NCBI RefSeq assembly: GCF_001718835.1
Contig: NZ_CP013444.1
Location: 248,001 to 312,000, forward strand
Direction: 5' to 3'
DNA: 64,000 nt
Origin: Burkholderia cepacia
GTDB lineage: Bacteria > Pseudomonadota > Gammaproteobacteria > Burkholderiales > Burkholderiaceae
This document shows, one piece after another, positions 42,530 to 51,781 of this stretch. Position 1 is the stretch's first letter. Every line of letters starts with the position of its first letter. The position numbers were made by a program, and so were the translations under genes. The notes beneath the pieces were generated by a model. That model made no database searches, was not told where the DNA came from, and worked only from the letters and a program-made list of their open reading frames with translations.

Positions 42530-43552
42530 TCAGTCGGCCGCGAAACTGCCCTGCGCCGGCCGCGACGCGCGCGCGATGCGCTTGCCGGCCGTGTAGTCGT
42601 TGATCAGGTCGCACGGCGTGTAGTTGCGCTCCAGTTCGTGCAATTCCTCTTCGGTGAGCTGCGTTTCGAGCGCGCCGAGCGCACTGTCGAACTGCGCGAC
42701 GGAATCCGCGCCGACCAGCATGCTCGCGACGCCGGGGCGGCTCAGCACCCACGCCTGCGCGATCTGCGCGGGCGGCACGCCGCGGCGCTTCGCGACCTTC
42801 GCGACCGATTCCGCGATCGCGAGCGATGCGGCATCGCCGTACATCTGCGCGGTGAAGAAGTCGGTCTGGTTGCGCGTCGATTGCGGCTCGCAGGTCAGCA
42901 GGCCGCGCGCGAGCGGGCTGAACACCGACACGCCGACGCCCTGGTCGATGCAGTACGGCACCATCTCGCGCTCTTCCTCGCGATACGCGAGGTTCAGCTG
43001 CAGCTGCATGTTGATCGGCTTGTCCCAGCCGTTTCGTTCGCAGGCCTGCATGATCTTCGCGAACTGCCACGTGTACATCGTCGATACGCCGATATAGCGC
43101 GCCTTGCCCGCGCGCACGATGTCGTGCAGCGCGCTCATCGTCTCCTCGACGGGCGTGTTCACGTCGAAGAAGTGCAGCATGAAGATGTCGACGTAATCCA
43201 TCCCGAGCCGCTTCAGCGAAGCGTCGATGCCGTCGAGCACGTGCTTGCGCGAATGGCCGCCCGCGTTCGGGTAGCTGCCCATGTCGTAGCCGACCTTGGT
43301 CGTCACGACGAGCTCCTCGCGGCGCGCGTTGCGCTTCAGGATGCGGCCGACCACTTCCTCGCCGACACCCGTCGAATAGAAATCGGCAAGATCGATGAAG
43401 TTCACGCCGGCATCGAGCGCGCGGCGCACGATCGGCTCGCTCTGCGCTTCGTCGAAGATCCAGGGTTTCCATTCGGGGGTGCCCATGTTCATCGTGCCGA
43501 GACACAGGCGGGACACCTTCAGGCCGGACTGGCCGAGGCGGACGTATTCCAT
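42530..43552 (-). CDS. aldo/keto reductase
   Basis: A 340-residue AKR barrel. The catalytic set is visible as FIDLADFYSTG (D and Y), VVTTKVGYD (K) and DIFMLHFFD (H). GVSTMYTWQ and the C-terminal cofactor site SRPGVASMLVGADSVAQ follow. It belongs to the YajO/Tas-like group. It reduces a carbonyl with NADPH, or works in reverse. It lies between the Fae homologue and the ALDH, same strand, so one pathway is likely. Confidence 0.9.
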   Translation of the reverse strand: MEYVRLGQSGLKVSRLCLGTMNMGTPEWKPWIFDEAQSEPIVRRALDAGVNFIDLADFYSTGVGEEVVGRILKRNARREELVVTTKVGYDMGSYPNAGGHSRKHVLDGIDASLKRLGMDYVDIFMLHFFDVNTPVEETMSALHDIVRAGKARYIGVSTMYTWQFAKIMQACERNGWDKPINMQLQLNLAYREEEREMVPYCIDQGVGVSVFSPLARGLLTCEPQSTRNQTDFFTAQMYGDAASLAIAESVAKVAKRRGVPPAQIAQAWVLSRPGVASMLVGADSVAQFDSALGALETQLTEEELHELERNYTPCDLINDYTAGKRIARASRPAQGSFAAD

Positions 43553-43593
43553 GCTTCCTCCAGGTGCGGCCTTGTACCGGCCGCTTGTCGTCG

Positions 43594-44118
43594 TCAGTTT
43601 TTCTTCGGGGTGTAGAACGGGTTCGACACGTCGCGCGCGGCGGCGAATACCGCGTCGCGATGCGGCAGCCCTTCCATCGCGGCGACGATCGCGTTGCGAC
43701 ACGCGCGATAGTTGTTCTCGAACACGGCATCGAGATCGTTGGTCTGCGGGTTCACCCAGTTCGCCGACACGACGACCCAGTCGTTCTCCGCCTCGGGCGG
43801 CAGCGTGCCGTTCTCGAGCGCTTCGGCCACGGCCTTCGCGATGCCGGCCTGCGACGCGCCCCACGTGGCGTTGCCGTGGAAATCGCCGGCGATCTGCGCC
43901 TTGTTGACGTACAGCGTGAGCGGCTTGGTCGGCACGCCCGGCTGCGCGATCACGACGAACGGCGCATGGCCGGCCGACGGCGTCGCGAGGGCCGTGGCGA
44001 ACGCCTGGCCCGCGGGGCCGTTGCGCGGGCCGACCAGCACGTTGATGTGCGCGAGGTTGACGCCGGGGCCTTCGAAGCCTTCGCCGATGTAAAGCTGCCT
44101 GGGTTGGGATGCGGTCAT
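43594..44118 (-). CDS. formaldehyde-activating enzyme (Fae) homologue
   Basis: A 174-residue protein of the Fae family: YIGEGFEGPGVNLAHINVLV with H24 in the place of the Fae active-site histidine, GPRNGPAGQAF, and ENDWVVVSANWVNPQTNDLD. Fae joins formaldehyde to tetrahydromethanopterin in methylotrophs. No other pterin-pathway gene is in the window, so it may act on another aldehyde or sense it. It is first gene of the operon with the aldo/keto reductase and ALDH and is divergent from a LysR gene. Confidence 0.88.
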   Translation of the reverse strand: MTASQPRQLYIGEGFEGPGVNLAHINVLVGPRNGPAGQAFATALATPSAGHAPFVVIAQPGVPTKPLTLYVNKAQIAGDFHGNATWGASQAGIAKAVAEALENGTLPPEAENDWVVVSANWVNPQTNDLDAVFENNYRACRNAIVAAMEGLPHRDAVFAAARDVSNPFYTPKKN

Positions 44119-44372
44119 TGCGGTGTCTCGTCGATAGAGGGTGGAGCGATGGCGGGCGGCCGCACGGCGGTCCGTGGATCGCGGGTTCCTGATCGGGGCT
44201 GCGTGCTCGTCGTCTCCGGGAAAGCCCTGATCCGGCCGCGCAAACGCCCGCCGGCTCCGGGTTTGTCATACCCGGGCAGGGGTTGGAGGGCCGGGCGCAT
44301 CCGGACAACAATCGGCGTACTCCGAGCTCTATCTTTCGTCTTCCCTACTTTTTTAGAAAGCGAGTAATTCCG

Positions 44373-45290
44373 ATGGCTGCCATTCAAAGGCCCGATTGGT
44401 CGAAGCTCAGTTCGCTCGATCCGGAACTGATCCGCGCATTCGTCGCCGTGGTCGAGAGCGGCGGCTTCACCGCGGCGGCCCGGCAACTGCATCGCACGCA
44501 GTCGACGATCAGCCTGCGCATCCGCACGCTCGAGGAGCGGCTCGACACGCACCTGTTCATGCGCAACAGCCGGCGGCTCGAACTGTCGCGCGACGGCGAG
44601 AATTTCCTGATCCATGCGCGCCGCATCATCCAGGTGCAGAACGACGCGATCCTCGCGCTGAAGCAGGCAAGCAGCGACCGCGGGGTCGTGCGCTTCGGGC
44701 TGCCGGAGGACTACGCGGAGCTGTGGCTGCCCGACCTGCTGAAGTCGTTCTATGCGATGCGGCCCGGCGCGCGCTTTCACGTGCATTGCCGCACGTCGCT
44801 CGAACTGCTCGAACGGCTGCAGGCCGGCGAGCTCGACGTCGCGCTCGTCGTGCGGCACGGGCCGAACGCGGGCGGGCGGCTGCTCGGCCGGCACGATGTC
44901 GTGTGGGCCGCGCACCGCGATTTCGTGCTCGGCCCGCGGGCGTCGGTGCCGCTCGCGCTGTTTCCGGAGACATGCTGCTACCGGCAACGCGGGCTGCAGG
45001 CGCTCGCGACGGCCGAGCGGCCGTATCACGTCGTCTATACGAGCCAGAGCCCGACCGGCATCAAGATCGCGGTGAACCACGGCGCGGCCGTGACGATGAT
45101 CGACCGCTGCACGCTGCCCGAGAACTGGCGCGTGCTCGACGCGACGGAAGGGCTGCCGCCGCTGCCGGCGGCCGACCTCGAACTGCATCGCTCGCCGGGC
45201 ATCTGCGATCCGCTGACCGACGATCTGGTGTCGCTGATCGAATCGATGGTCGACGAGCGGCGGCGCGCGTCGCTCGAAGCGTTCGCGTAG
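44373..45290 (+). CDS. LysR-family regulator divergent from fae operon
   Basis: A 305-residue LysR protein: LSSLDPELIRAFVAVVESGG, QLHRTQSTISLRIRTLEERL for the DNA-binding part, then a periplasmic-binding-type effector domain (VVRFGLPEDYAELWLPDLLK). ATG 44373 lies inside an element (AAAGCGAGTAATTCCGATGG, 44357-44376) that is found twice in the spacer at 21914-22296. Divergence from the fae operon (254-bp spacer) makes that operon the likely target. It has no classical ribosome site. Confidence 0.9.
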   Translation: MAAIQRPDWSKLSSLDPELIRAFVAVVESGGFTAAARQLHRTQSTISLRIRTLEERLDTHLFMRNSRRLELSRDGENFLIHARRIIQVQNDAILALKQASSDRGVVRFGLPEDYAELWLPDLLKSFYAMRPGARFHVHCRTSLELLERLQAGELDVALVVRHGPNAGGRLLGRHDVVWAAHRDFVLGPRASVPLALFPETCCYRQRGLQALATAERPYHVVYTSQSPTGIKIAVNHGAAVTMIDRCTLPENWRVLDATEGLPPLPAADLELHRSPGICDPLTDDLVSLIESMVDERRRASLEAFA

Positions 45291-45333
45291 CGGCGGGCGG
45301 TGCGCACCGCCGGCCTGAGCGCCGCGCCGGCGC

Positions 45334-46209
45334 CTATGCGTCGCCGGTCTGCCCGGTCTGACGCTGCAGGTCTTCCATCAGCTGTTCCGCGAGAAAGTCG
45401 CACGGCGGCCGCTTCGATTTCGTGCTGCGCGCGAGGATCAGTTCGAGCGGCGGCAGGTCGGGCAGCCCGTGCGCGCGGCCGAGCATCGACAGTTGCGCGG
45501 GAATCGCGCAACGCGCGAGCGGCGCGACCGCGAGGCCGGCCTCGACCATGCTGAGCAGCCCGAGCAGGCTCGGGCTTTCATAGGAGGTACGGTACGGCAC
45601 CTTCGCGCGTTCGAGGCTGCGGATCGCGTTCTCGCGCGCGACGCTGCCCGGCATGAACACCGCGATCGGCAGCGGCCGCTCCTCCCACACGCGCGGCCCG
45701 TTCGTCATCGCGGCCCACGCCATCGGCTCGTGGCGGATGAAGTCGCCGGACAGCCCCTTGATGCGCGTGCCGCAGACGAGATCGACGGTGCCTTCCTTGA
45801 TCAGCGGCGCGAGCGCGCTGCTCGGCAGCCCCATCACCTGGATCTCGACCTTCGGGTAGGTCGCCGAGAATTTCTTCAGCACCGACGGCAGCAGCGACGA
45901 CGCATAGTCGTCGGGTACGCCGATCACGACCTTGCCGGTCACCTCCGGCCGCACCACGGCCGCCCACGCCTCGTCGCGCAGCGCCAGCATTCGTCTGGCG
46001 AATCCCAGCAGCACCTCGCCTTCGCGCGTCAGCACGATGCTGCGCGGCTTGCGCACGAACAGCGGCCGCCCGATCGCGTCTTCCAGGCTCTTGATCTGCA
46101 TGCTCACGGCCGACTGCGAGCGGTTCACGGCCTCGGCGGCGCGGGTCATGTTGCCGGTTTCCGCGACGGCGACGACGGTGGCCAGCACGTCGTGATCGAG
46201 CATCTTCAT
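45334..46209 (-). CDS. LysR-family regulator
   Basis: A 291-residue LysR protein: MKMLDHDVLATVVAVAETGN, NRSQSAVSMQIKSLEDAIG, and an effector domain with GKVVIGVPDDYASSLLP. It is similar in kind to the regulator at 44373, with which it is convergent (43 bp between stops), so an old duplication is possible. It is divergent from the DUF3422 gene at 46390. Target unknown. Confidence 0.9.
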   Translation of the reverse strand: MKMLDHDVLATVVAVAETGNMTRAAEAVNRSQSAVSMQIKSLEDAIGRPLFVRKPRSIVLTREGEVLLGFARRMLALRDEAWAAVVRPEVTGKVVIGVPDDYASSLLPSVLKKFSATYPKVEIQVMGLPSSALAPLIKEGTVDLVCGTRIKGLSGDFIRHEPMAWAAMTNGPRVWEERPLPIAVFMPGSVARENAIRSLERAKVPYRTSYESPSLLGLLSMVEAGLAVAPLARCAIPAQLSMLGRAHGLPDLPPLELILARSTKSKRPPCDFLAEQLMEDLQRQTGQTGDA

Positions 46210-46389
46210 GGGTATCAGGAAAACTGAACGTAACGATCAGCATTATGCGTTTTTATTGTCGTTACGTGCGTGCGATAGTGCGATCACGCAAGCGATTCCG
46301 CTGCGGCCGCCGGTGCGTCGGGCCATGCCAGGCCACGATTGCCGGCATGCCGAACCCGCGCAGTTGAACGAGGAAAACCCGGTGTATCG

Positions 46390-47709
46390 ATGATCGACCA
46401 TCCGTTGCGCGCCGCACTGGCCGCGGAATTGCATGCCCGGCCGTTCCTGCGGCTCGCCGAAGCCGTGTCGCTCACGCATTACGCGATCTATTCGGATGGC
46501 GAACCGGCGATTCACGAAACGCTGCTGCACGCGCTGTGCCGCGATACCGGCATCGCCGCGCCGCACGAAGGCGCGACGCATTACGCGGTGCAGTCGCCGA
46601 GCGGCTGGCACCTGAAGTGGGAGCGCCATACCGAATTCTCGACCTTCACGTTCGTCGCGCCGCGTCGCGACACCGGTTATTTCGACGATCTCGCGATCGA
46701 GGGCATTCCGGCCGCGTGGTTCGCGCGGCTTGCCGGCATCCGCTTCGTCGCGGTGCGCATGGAGCTGCTGACGGGCGACGCCGCGCGGCTCGTGTGCGGC
46801 GACCTGCGCCGCTGGATCGACGGGCCGATGATGGTCGGCGGCAACGTGCTCGGCGGCGGCAAGGTGTTCTGCGACTGGCATGTGCGCGACGACGGCTTCA
46901 TGCGTTTTCTCGTCGTCGACGAGGATTTCCGCGAAGAGCAGGGCGGCAGGCTGCTGCAGCGCCTGCATGAAATCGAGACGTACCGGATGATGGCCCTGCT
47001 GGCGCTGCCCGTCGCGCGCCGGATGAGCCGCGAACTCGACGAGATCCACGCGGCGCTGCACGCATTGATGCAGCGGATGGACGCGAGCGGCGCCGACGGC
47101 GACGACACCGCACTGCTCGTCAAGCTCACGCACCTGGCGGTACGGGTCGAGTCGCTGTCGGGATCGGGCGCGCGCTTCAGCGCGTCGCGGGCGTACGAAA
47201 AGCTCGTGCTGGCGCGCATCCACGAGTTGCGCGAGGAACGCATCGAAGGGATGCCGACGATCGCCGAATTCATGGAACGGCGCTTTGCGCCGGCGATGGA
47301 AACCTGTCGCAGCGTATGGGCGCGCCACGAACAGATCGCCGCGCGGATCGCGCGGGCGGTCGACCTGCTGCGCACGCGCGTGAATCTCGCGCAGGAAAAG
47401 GACGTGACGCGCCTGCTGGCGGGCATGGAGCGCACCGCGCGCAACCAGCTGCATCTGCAGCACGCGGTGGAGGGGCTGTCGGTGGCCGCCATTTCGTACT
47501 ACGTGCTGTCGCTCGCGACGGCAGCGTTCAAGGCGCTGCACGTGATGAACCTGCCGGTCGATCCCGAACTGGCGGAAGGCCTGCTGATCGCGCCGGTCGT
47601 GTTCGCGGTGATTCACGTCACGCGGCGCACGCGCGCGCAGCTGGCGCATGCGGATGCCGGCCGCGACGGCGAGCCGGCGCGACCAGCGAAAATGAAGCAA
47701 GTGGTTTAG
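46390..47709 (+). CDS. DUF3422-family membrane-anchored protein
   Basis: A 439-residue protein of the DUF3422 family: LRAALAAELHARPFLRL at the start, HLKWERHTEFSTFTFV, then a helical region (VDLLRTRVNLAQEKDVTRLL) and two C-terminal hydrophobic segments (AAISYYVLSLATAAFKAL; LLIAPVVFAVIHVT). Function of the family is not known. ATG 46390 gives the conserved N-terminus. Confidence 0.85.
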   Translation: MIDHPLRAALAAELHARPFLRLAEAVSLTHYAIYSDGEPAIHETLLHALCRDTGIAAPHEGATHYAVQSPSGWHLKWERHTEFSTFTFVAPRRDTGYFDDLAIEGIPAAWFARLAGIRFVAVRMELLTGDAARLVCGDLRRWIDGPMMVGGNVLGGGKVFCDWHVRDDGFMRFLVVDEDFREEQGGRLLQRLHEIETYRMMALLALPVARRMSRELDEIHAALHALMQRMDASGADGDDTALLVKLTHLAVRVESLSGSGARFSASRAYEKLVLARIHELREERIEGMPTIAEFMERRFAPAMETCRSVWARHEQIAARIARAVDLLRTRVNLAQEKDVTRLLAGMERTARNQLHLQHAVEGLSVAAISYYVLSLATAAFKALHVMNLPVDPELAEGLLIAPVVFAVIHVTRRTRAQLAHADAGRDGEPARPAKMKQVV

Positions 47710-47737
47710 AACATCAACGAAAACTTAAGGAGTGGAG

Positions 47738-47947
47738 ATGACTTTTTCGCAAATGCAACCCGGGTTCTTCTCGAGCATCGACGATTTTGCCGAGCCCGTG
47801 TGGGACGACGCAGGCAATGCGGACAACGGGGACGACGCGCGCGCGACGTCGTATCAGGCCGTGCTGCAGGAGCCGATGACGTCGCTCGTCGGCGGCACGA
47901 CCGATCGACCGGACGTTGCGACGGCCGCGATCCTCGGCTACAACTGA
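47738..47947 (+). CDS. small acidic protein of unknown function
   Basis: A 69-residue protein starting MTFSQMQPGFFSSIDDFAEP, acidic, without membrane segment. ATG 47738 follows AAGGAGTGGAG closely, a good ribosome site. It is 28 bp after DUF3422 on the same strand and may be in its operon. No family recognised. Confidence 0.5.
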   Translation: MTFSQMQPGFFSSIDDFAEPVWDDAGNADNGDDARATSYQAVLQEPMTSLVGGTTDRPDVATAAILGYN

Positions 47948-48070
47948 CCTGCATCGCCGGCGCGGCAAGCGGACGACCCGGGGCGGTGCAAATCGGGCAG
48001 AATGGCGCGGCAGTTTCCGAGGGGGCCGGATCAACCGGCCCGACATTCTTTCGCCGATAAATACATTGAC

Positions 48071-48505
48071 ATGACCGCTCCATCAGACGTTGCAATCCAG
48101 TTGGCCGCTGTCGGACAGCCGACGGCCCGAGACCTGATCAGCCGCAAGCTCAACGAATACAACGACGCGATTACCGGCCAGCCCGACAACACGGCGCTCG
48201 ACGTGTACGTGACCGACCCGAAGACGGGGGAGACCCTCGGCGGGCTGGTCGGCCGGACCTCGCTGGGGCTGTTCTTCATCGACCTGTTGTACCTGCCCGA
48301 ATCCCTGCGCAAGGACGGCCTCGGCAGCAAGCTGCTGCATGCGGCGGAAGCCGAGGCGAAGCAGCGCGGCTGCGCGCGCGCGGTGCTCTACACGATCACG
48401 TTCCAGGCGCCCGCGTTCTACGAGAAGCACGGCTACCGCGCATTCGGCGAAGTGCCGTGCCAGCCGGCCGGGGCCGCGCGCGTGTTCATGGTCAAGGAAC
48501 TCTGA
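48071..48505 (+). CDS. GNAT-family N-acetyltransferase
   Basis: A 144-residue GNAT protein: GLFFIDLLYLPESLRKDGLG with the acetyl-CoA loop (RKDGLGSKLL), CARAVLYTITFQAPAFYEKH and GYRAFGEVP are the usual B and C-terminal motifs. It transfers an acetyl group to an amine; substrate unknown. The upstream in-frame GTG at 48002 is not needed. Confidence 0.85.
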   Translation: MTAPSDVAIQLAAVGQPTARDLISRKLNEYNDAITGQPDNTALDVYVTDPKTGETLGGLVGRTSLGLFFIDLLYLPESLRKDGLGSKLLHAAEAEAKQRGCARAVLYTITFQAPAFYEKHGYRAFGEVPCQPAGAARVFMVKEL

Positions 48506-48556
48506 GCGTCGACGGCCGAGCGGGATCGCAGCGTCCGGTCGGCCCGTCGCATCCTT

Positions 48557-48601
48557 GCGGGAAGCGCCGGCGCGCCGCGTCAGCCGGGCGTCGCTTCCCG
48601 C
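48557..48601. terminator. 10-bp inverted repeat between convergent genes
   Basis: GCGGGAAGCG and CGCTTCCCGC pair perfectly across 25 nt. It overlaps the stop of the minus-strand gene at 48580 and lies after the GNAT gene. No T run; weak support for a terminator. Confidence 0.35.
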
Positions 48602-49446
48602 ACGCTGATCCAGCCCGACACGACGCCCGCACGCGGATTGCGGTACTGCACCTTCAGCCAGCGATTGTCGGCGCTGACATCGATCATTTCCAGCGTGTCG
48701 CCCGCGACGACATAGCGGCGCGTGGGCGCATCGGTCATCGCATCGTGCAGCGGCAGCCGCGCCACCCGCACCTTGAACGCGACGGTGCCGCCGCCATAGG
48801 CGTCGGGGCGGCGCGCGATCCGGCGGCCGCGCGCGTCGTAGGTCGTGAGCATCGACGCGGGCCCCACGTCGGGCGCATCGTCGAGCAGCGCGCTCACGTC
48901 GTCCGGCATCGCCTCGCTGGCCTGATGGAGATACAGCCGGCCGTCGCCGTCGTAGCGATAGGCGTCGGTGTACCAGAGCGGACCGCTGCGACAGGAGCTG
49001 TACAGCGTACGCTCCATCGGCTTCGGGACGACGTCGGTCAGTTCGCCGCACTGGCCGTGCGGCCGGTCGCCGGCCGGCATGCGCAGCGGCTCGAAACGCC
49101 GGCGGGCCGCGTCGTACAGGTAGATCCGGTAGCTGAAGTTGACCATGCCGCTCGGCGCGGTGACCGCAAGGTCCTGATGGCCGTCGAAGTTGTAGTCGGC
49201 AGTGTCGAAATCGTAGCGTCCTTCTTCGCCGGTGACGCCGATGTCCAGCGTCTGCGTGTTGCCGCGCGGCAGGAAGCGGACGGTGAAATGCTTGCCGTCG
49301 GCGTGCTCGATGCGCGCGGTCACGTCGCGGTCGACCTTGAACGTCAGCAGCGGCTCGGCGGCATGCGCGGCGGCGGGCAGCGTGCAACAGGCGAAGCTGG
49401 CCGCGGCGAGGCGCAGGGACAGTCGGGGCGGAACGGGGCGCTTCAT
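48580..49446 (-). CDS. secreted XAC2610-like protein with C-terminal SH3-type part
   Basis: A 288-residue secreted protein. A signal peptide ends at AAAHAAEP. YDFDTADYNFDGHQDLAV is an FG-GAP/calcium-loop-like stretch seen in XAC2610-type proteins. The C-terminus (YVVAGDTLEMIDVSADNRW to SGWISV) resembles a bacterial SH3 fold. Its start overlaps the stop of the AraC gene (ATGA), so the two are probably co-transcribed. Role unknown. Confidence 0.75.
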   Translation of the reverse strand: MKRPVPPRLSLRLAAASFACCTLPAAAHAAEPLLTFKVDRDVTARIEHADGKHFTVRFLPRGNTQTLDIGVTGEEGRYDFDTADYNFDGHQDLAVTAPSGMVNFSYRIYLYDAARRRFEPLRMPAGDRPHGQCGELTDVVPKPMERTLYSSCRSGPLWYTDAYRYDGDGRLYLHQASEAMPDDVSALLDDAPDVGPASMLTTYDARGRRIARRPDAYGGGTVAFKVRVARLPLHDAMTDAPTRRYVVAGDTLEMIDVSADNRWLKVQYRNPRAGVVSGWISVREATPG

Positions 49447-50315
49447 CTGTTGCTCCGAGAAGTACGAGCGGGTCGGGAGTCGCGCGTCGGTGCAGCATGT
49501 GCTGGCGGCGGACTAGGTTTCGTTTCGTGCTCGCCCGATGGACGACCTTCCAGATAACGGCTCGGCGTATCGCCCAGGATGCGGCGAAACGCCGACGTGA
49601 ACGCGCTGGCGCTCGCGTACCCGAGATCGAGCGCAACGCGCGTGACCGGCTGCCCGTCGCTCAGGCGCGAGACCGCCGCGAGCAGGCAGACCTGCTGCCG
49701 CCATGCGGCGAAGCTCACGCCGGTCTGCGCGCGGAAGCGCCGCGTGAAGGTGCGCCTGCTCATCCCGGCGTCGGCCGCCACGGTGTCGAGATCGATCGCG
49801 ATCGACGGCGCTTCGAACAGTTGCCGGCACACGCTTGCCAGCCGCGGATCGTCCGGCAACGGCGCATGCAGCGACAGGCGCGGCATCGTCGCGATTTCCG
49901 CGACCAGCAGCGCCATCAGCTTGCCCGCGCGTCCGTCGACGTCGTACAGAGCCGGCAGGTCGATCGCATCGTCGATCAGTTGCCGCAGCAACGGCGACAC
50001 GCCGTACACGCAGCAATGGTCGGGCAGCCCCGCCGCATGCGCCGCGTCGCCCGACACGAAGGTATTGAGCATCGTGACCGGGCCGCTCATCGTCATTTCA
50101 TGCTCGACGCCGGCCGGGACCCAGCACGCCCGCTGCGGCGGCACGAGCCAGCGGCCCTGCGGGGTGGCGATGCTGATTGCGCCGCGCGAAGCAAACGCGA
50201 ACTGCCCGCGTCGATGCGCGTGCGGCGGAAACGTCAGGCCGGCCGGATAGTCGTTCACGGTCACCACCACGCTGCGCGGGATGTTCTCGTAAGGGTCGAG
50301 CAGGGTATTTCGCAT
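49443..50315 (-). CDS. AraC-family regulator with cupin N-terminal domain
   Basis: A 290-residue regulator. The N-terminal cupin-like part has TFPPHAHRRGQFAFASRGAI and WVPAGVEHEM. The C-terminal AraC domain has AADAGMSRRTFTRRFRAQTG and RVALDLGYASASAFTSAFRR. ATG 50315 gives the conserved start. A basic, Pro-rich tail follows the domain. It is coupled to the secreted-protein gene by a 4-bp overlap and divergent from the hydrolase at 50453. Target unknown. Confidence 0.9.
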   Translation of the reverse strand: MRNTLLDPYENIPRSVVVTVNDYPAGLTFPPHAHRRGQFAFASRGAISIATPQGRWLVPPQRACWVPAGVEHEMTMSGPVTMLNTFVSGDAAHAAGLPDHCCVYGVSPLLRQLIDDAIDLPALYDVDGRAGKLMALLVAEIATMPRLSLHAPLPDDPRLASVCRQLFEAPSIAIDLDTVAADAGMSRRTFTRRFRAQTGVSFAAWRQQVCLLAAVSRLSDGQPVTRVALDLGYASASAFTSAFRRILGDTPSRYLEGRPSGEHETKPSPPPAHAAPTRDSRPARTSRSNR

Positions 50316-50452
50316 GGCCCGGATTCTATAGCGAATGGCCCGGCGTCGAAGGCGGGCCATGGTCGACCGGCCTACGATCCGTTTCATGCGTGGCGCGACG
50401 GCGCAGTCGAACAAGTCGCCGGACGCCTGATCGTGATTCTTCCGGAGTCGAT

Positions 50453-51274
50453 ATGCCCAAACCCTTTCATCGCGTGGGACATGGCCCGCACGCTGTTCTC
50501 GTGCTGCACGGCTGGTTCGGTGACGCGCGCTCGTTCGAGCCGATCGAAGCATGGCTCTCACAGGACAAGTTCTCCTACGTATTCGTCGATTATCGAGGCT
50601 ACGGCGAAAGGCGCGACACGCGCGGCGCCTACACGATCGACGAGATCGCCGCCGACGCGCTTGCGCTCGCGGATGCGCTCGGCTTTCGCACGTTCAGCCT
50701 CGTCGGTCATTCGATGGGCGGCATGGCGATCGAGAAGATCGCCGCATGCGCGCCCGAGCGCGTGCGTGCGCTGGTGCCGGTCGCGCCTGTTCCGTGCGGC
50801 GGCATCGCGTTCGATGCCGCAAGGCGCGCGCTGTTCGAAGGCGCCGCCGGGCATCCGGGCAACCGGCGGGCCATCATCGATCGCAGCACCGGCGGCCGGC
50901 TGCCGTCGTCGTGGGTCGAATGGAAAGCGGCGTATTCGGCATCGCATTCGTCGCCGGAAGCGTTCGCCGCCTACTTTCACGCATGGGCCGATACGGACTT
51001 CAGCGACGAGATCGCCGGGCGGCACCCGGTGAAGGTGCTGGTAGGCGAGCATGATCCGACGTTCAACGCGGCGCTGATGGCCAGGACCTATCTGCGGCGG
51101 TATCCTCTTGCCACGGTCGACGTACTGGCGAACGCCGGCCACTATCCGATGAACGAAACCCCGCTCGCGCTGGTGGCGGCGATCGAGTCGTTTCTACTCG
51201 CGGTGGACGGGGCCCCGGACGTTTCGACATGCCCGCTTGACTCGCGCCGGTTCCCGACCAAATTCAATCGATAA
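50453..51274 (+). CDS. alpha/beta hydrolase
   Basis: A 273-residue hydrolase: HGWFGDARSF holds the oxyanion loop, VGHSMGGMAIE the nucleophile serine, VGEHDPTFN the acid and NAGHYPMNE the histidine. ATG 50453 follows GGAG. It is divergent from the AraC gene, a possible regulator. It hydrolyses an ester or related bond; substrate unknown. Confidence 0.88.
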   Translation: MPKPFHRVGHGPHAVLVLHGWFGDARSFEPIEAWLSQDKFSYVFVDYRGYGERRDTRGAYTIDEIAADALALADALGFRTFSLVGHSMGGMAIEKIAACAPERVRALVPVAPVPCGGIAFDAARRALFEGAAGHPGNRRAIIDRSTGGRLPSSWVEWKAAYSASHSSPEAFAAYFHAWADTDFSDEIAGRHPVKVLVGEHDPTFNAALMARTYLRRYPLATVDVLANAGHYPMNETPLALVAAIESFLLAVDGAPDVSTCPLDSRRFPTKFNR

Positions 51275-51349
51275 CTCGCGAGTGATGAATCCGGCACGCC
51301 GAACGAACATGACGTGTACTTTGGAACGCTTGCCGAAGGAGAAACGCAA

Positions 51350-51754
51350 ATGACGAAAAGCGAGTCGCAGCACGAGAACGTCCAGTCGCCTTCGCAACTG
51401 ATCGACGCGAGAATCGAGGAACTGGGCGACTGGCGCGGCGAAATGCTCGGCCGGCTCCGGGCGCTCGTCAAGGAGGCCGATCCCGACGTCGTCGAGGAGT
51501 GGAAGTGGCGCGGGGTGCCGGTGTGGTCGGATGCGGGCATCCTCTGCACCGGCGAGACCTACAAGAGCGTCGTGAAGATGACCTTCGCGAAAGGGGCGGC
51601 GCTGCCGGACCCCGCCGGCCTGTTCAATGCCAGTCTCGAAGGGAACACGCGGCGCGCGATCGATTTCCACGAAGGCGAAACGATCAACGAACGCGCGTTG
51701 AAGACGCTCGTGCGCGATGCGGTGGCGCTGAACCGGTCGAAGGCCAGGCGCTGA
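51350..51754 (+). CDS. DUF1801-family protein
   Basis: A 134-residue protein of the DUF1801/YdhG-like fold: LIDARIEELGDWRGEML, EADPDVVEEWKWRGVPVWSD, VKMTFAKGAAL, then RAIDFHEGETINERALKTLV. ATG 51350 follows AAGGAGAAACGC. Role unknown. It is convergent with the MipA gene, 27 bp apart. Confidence 0.82.
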   Translation: MTKSESQHENVQSPSQLIDARIEELGDWRGEMLGRLRALVKEADPDVVEEWKWRGVPVWSDAGILCTGETYKSVVKMTFAKGAALPDPAGLFNASLEGNTRRAIDFHEGETINERALKTLVRDAVALNRSKARR

Positions 51755-51781
51755 GCCGCATCGTCCCGGCCGCACGCGCGG

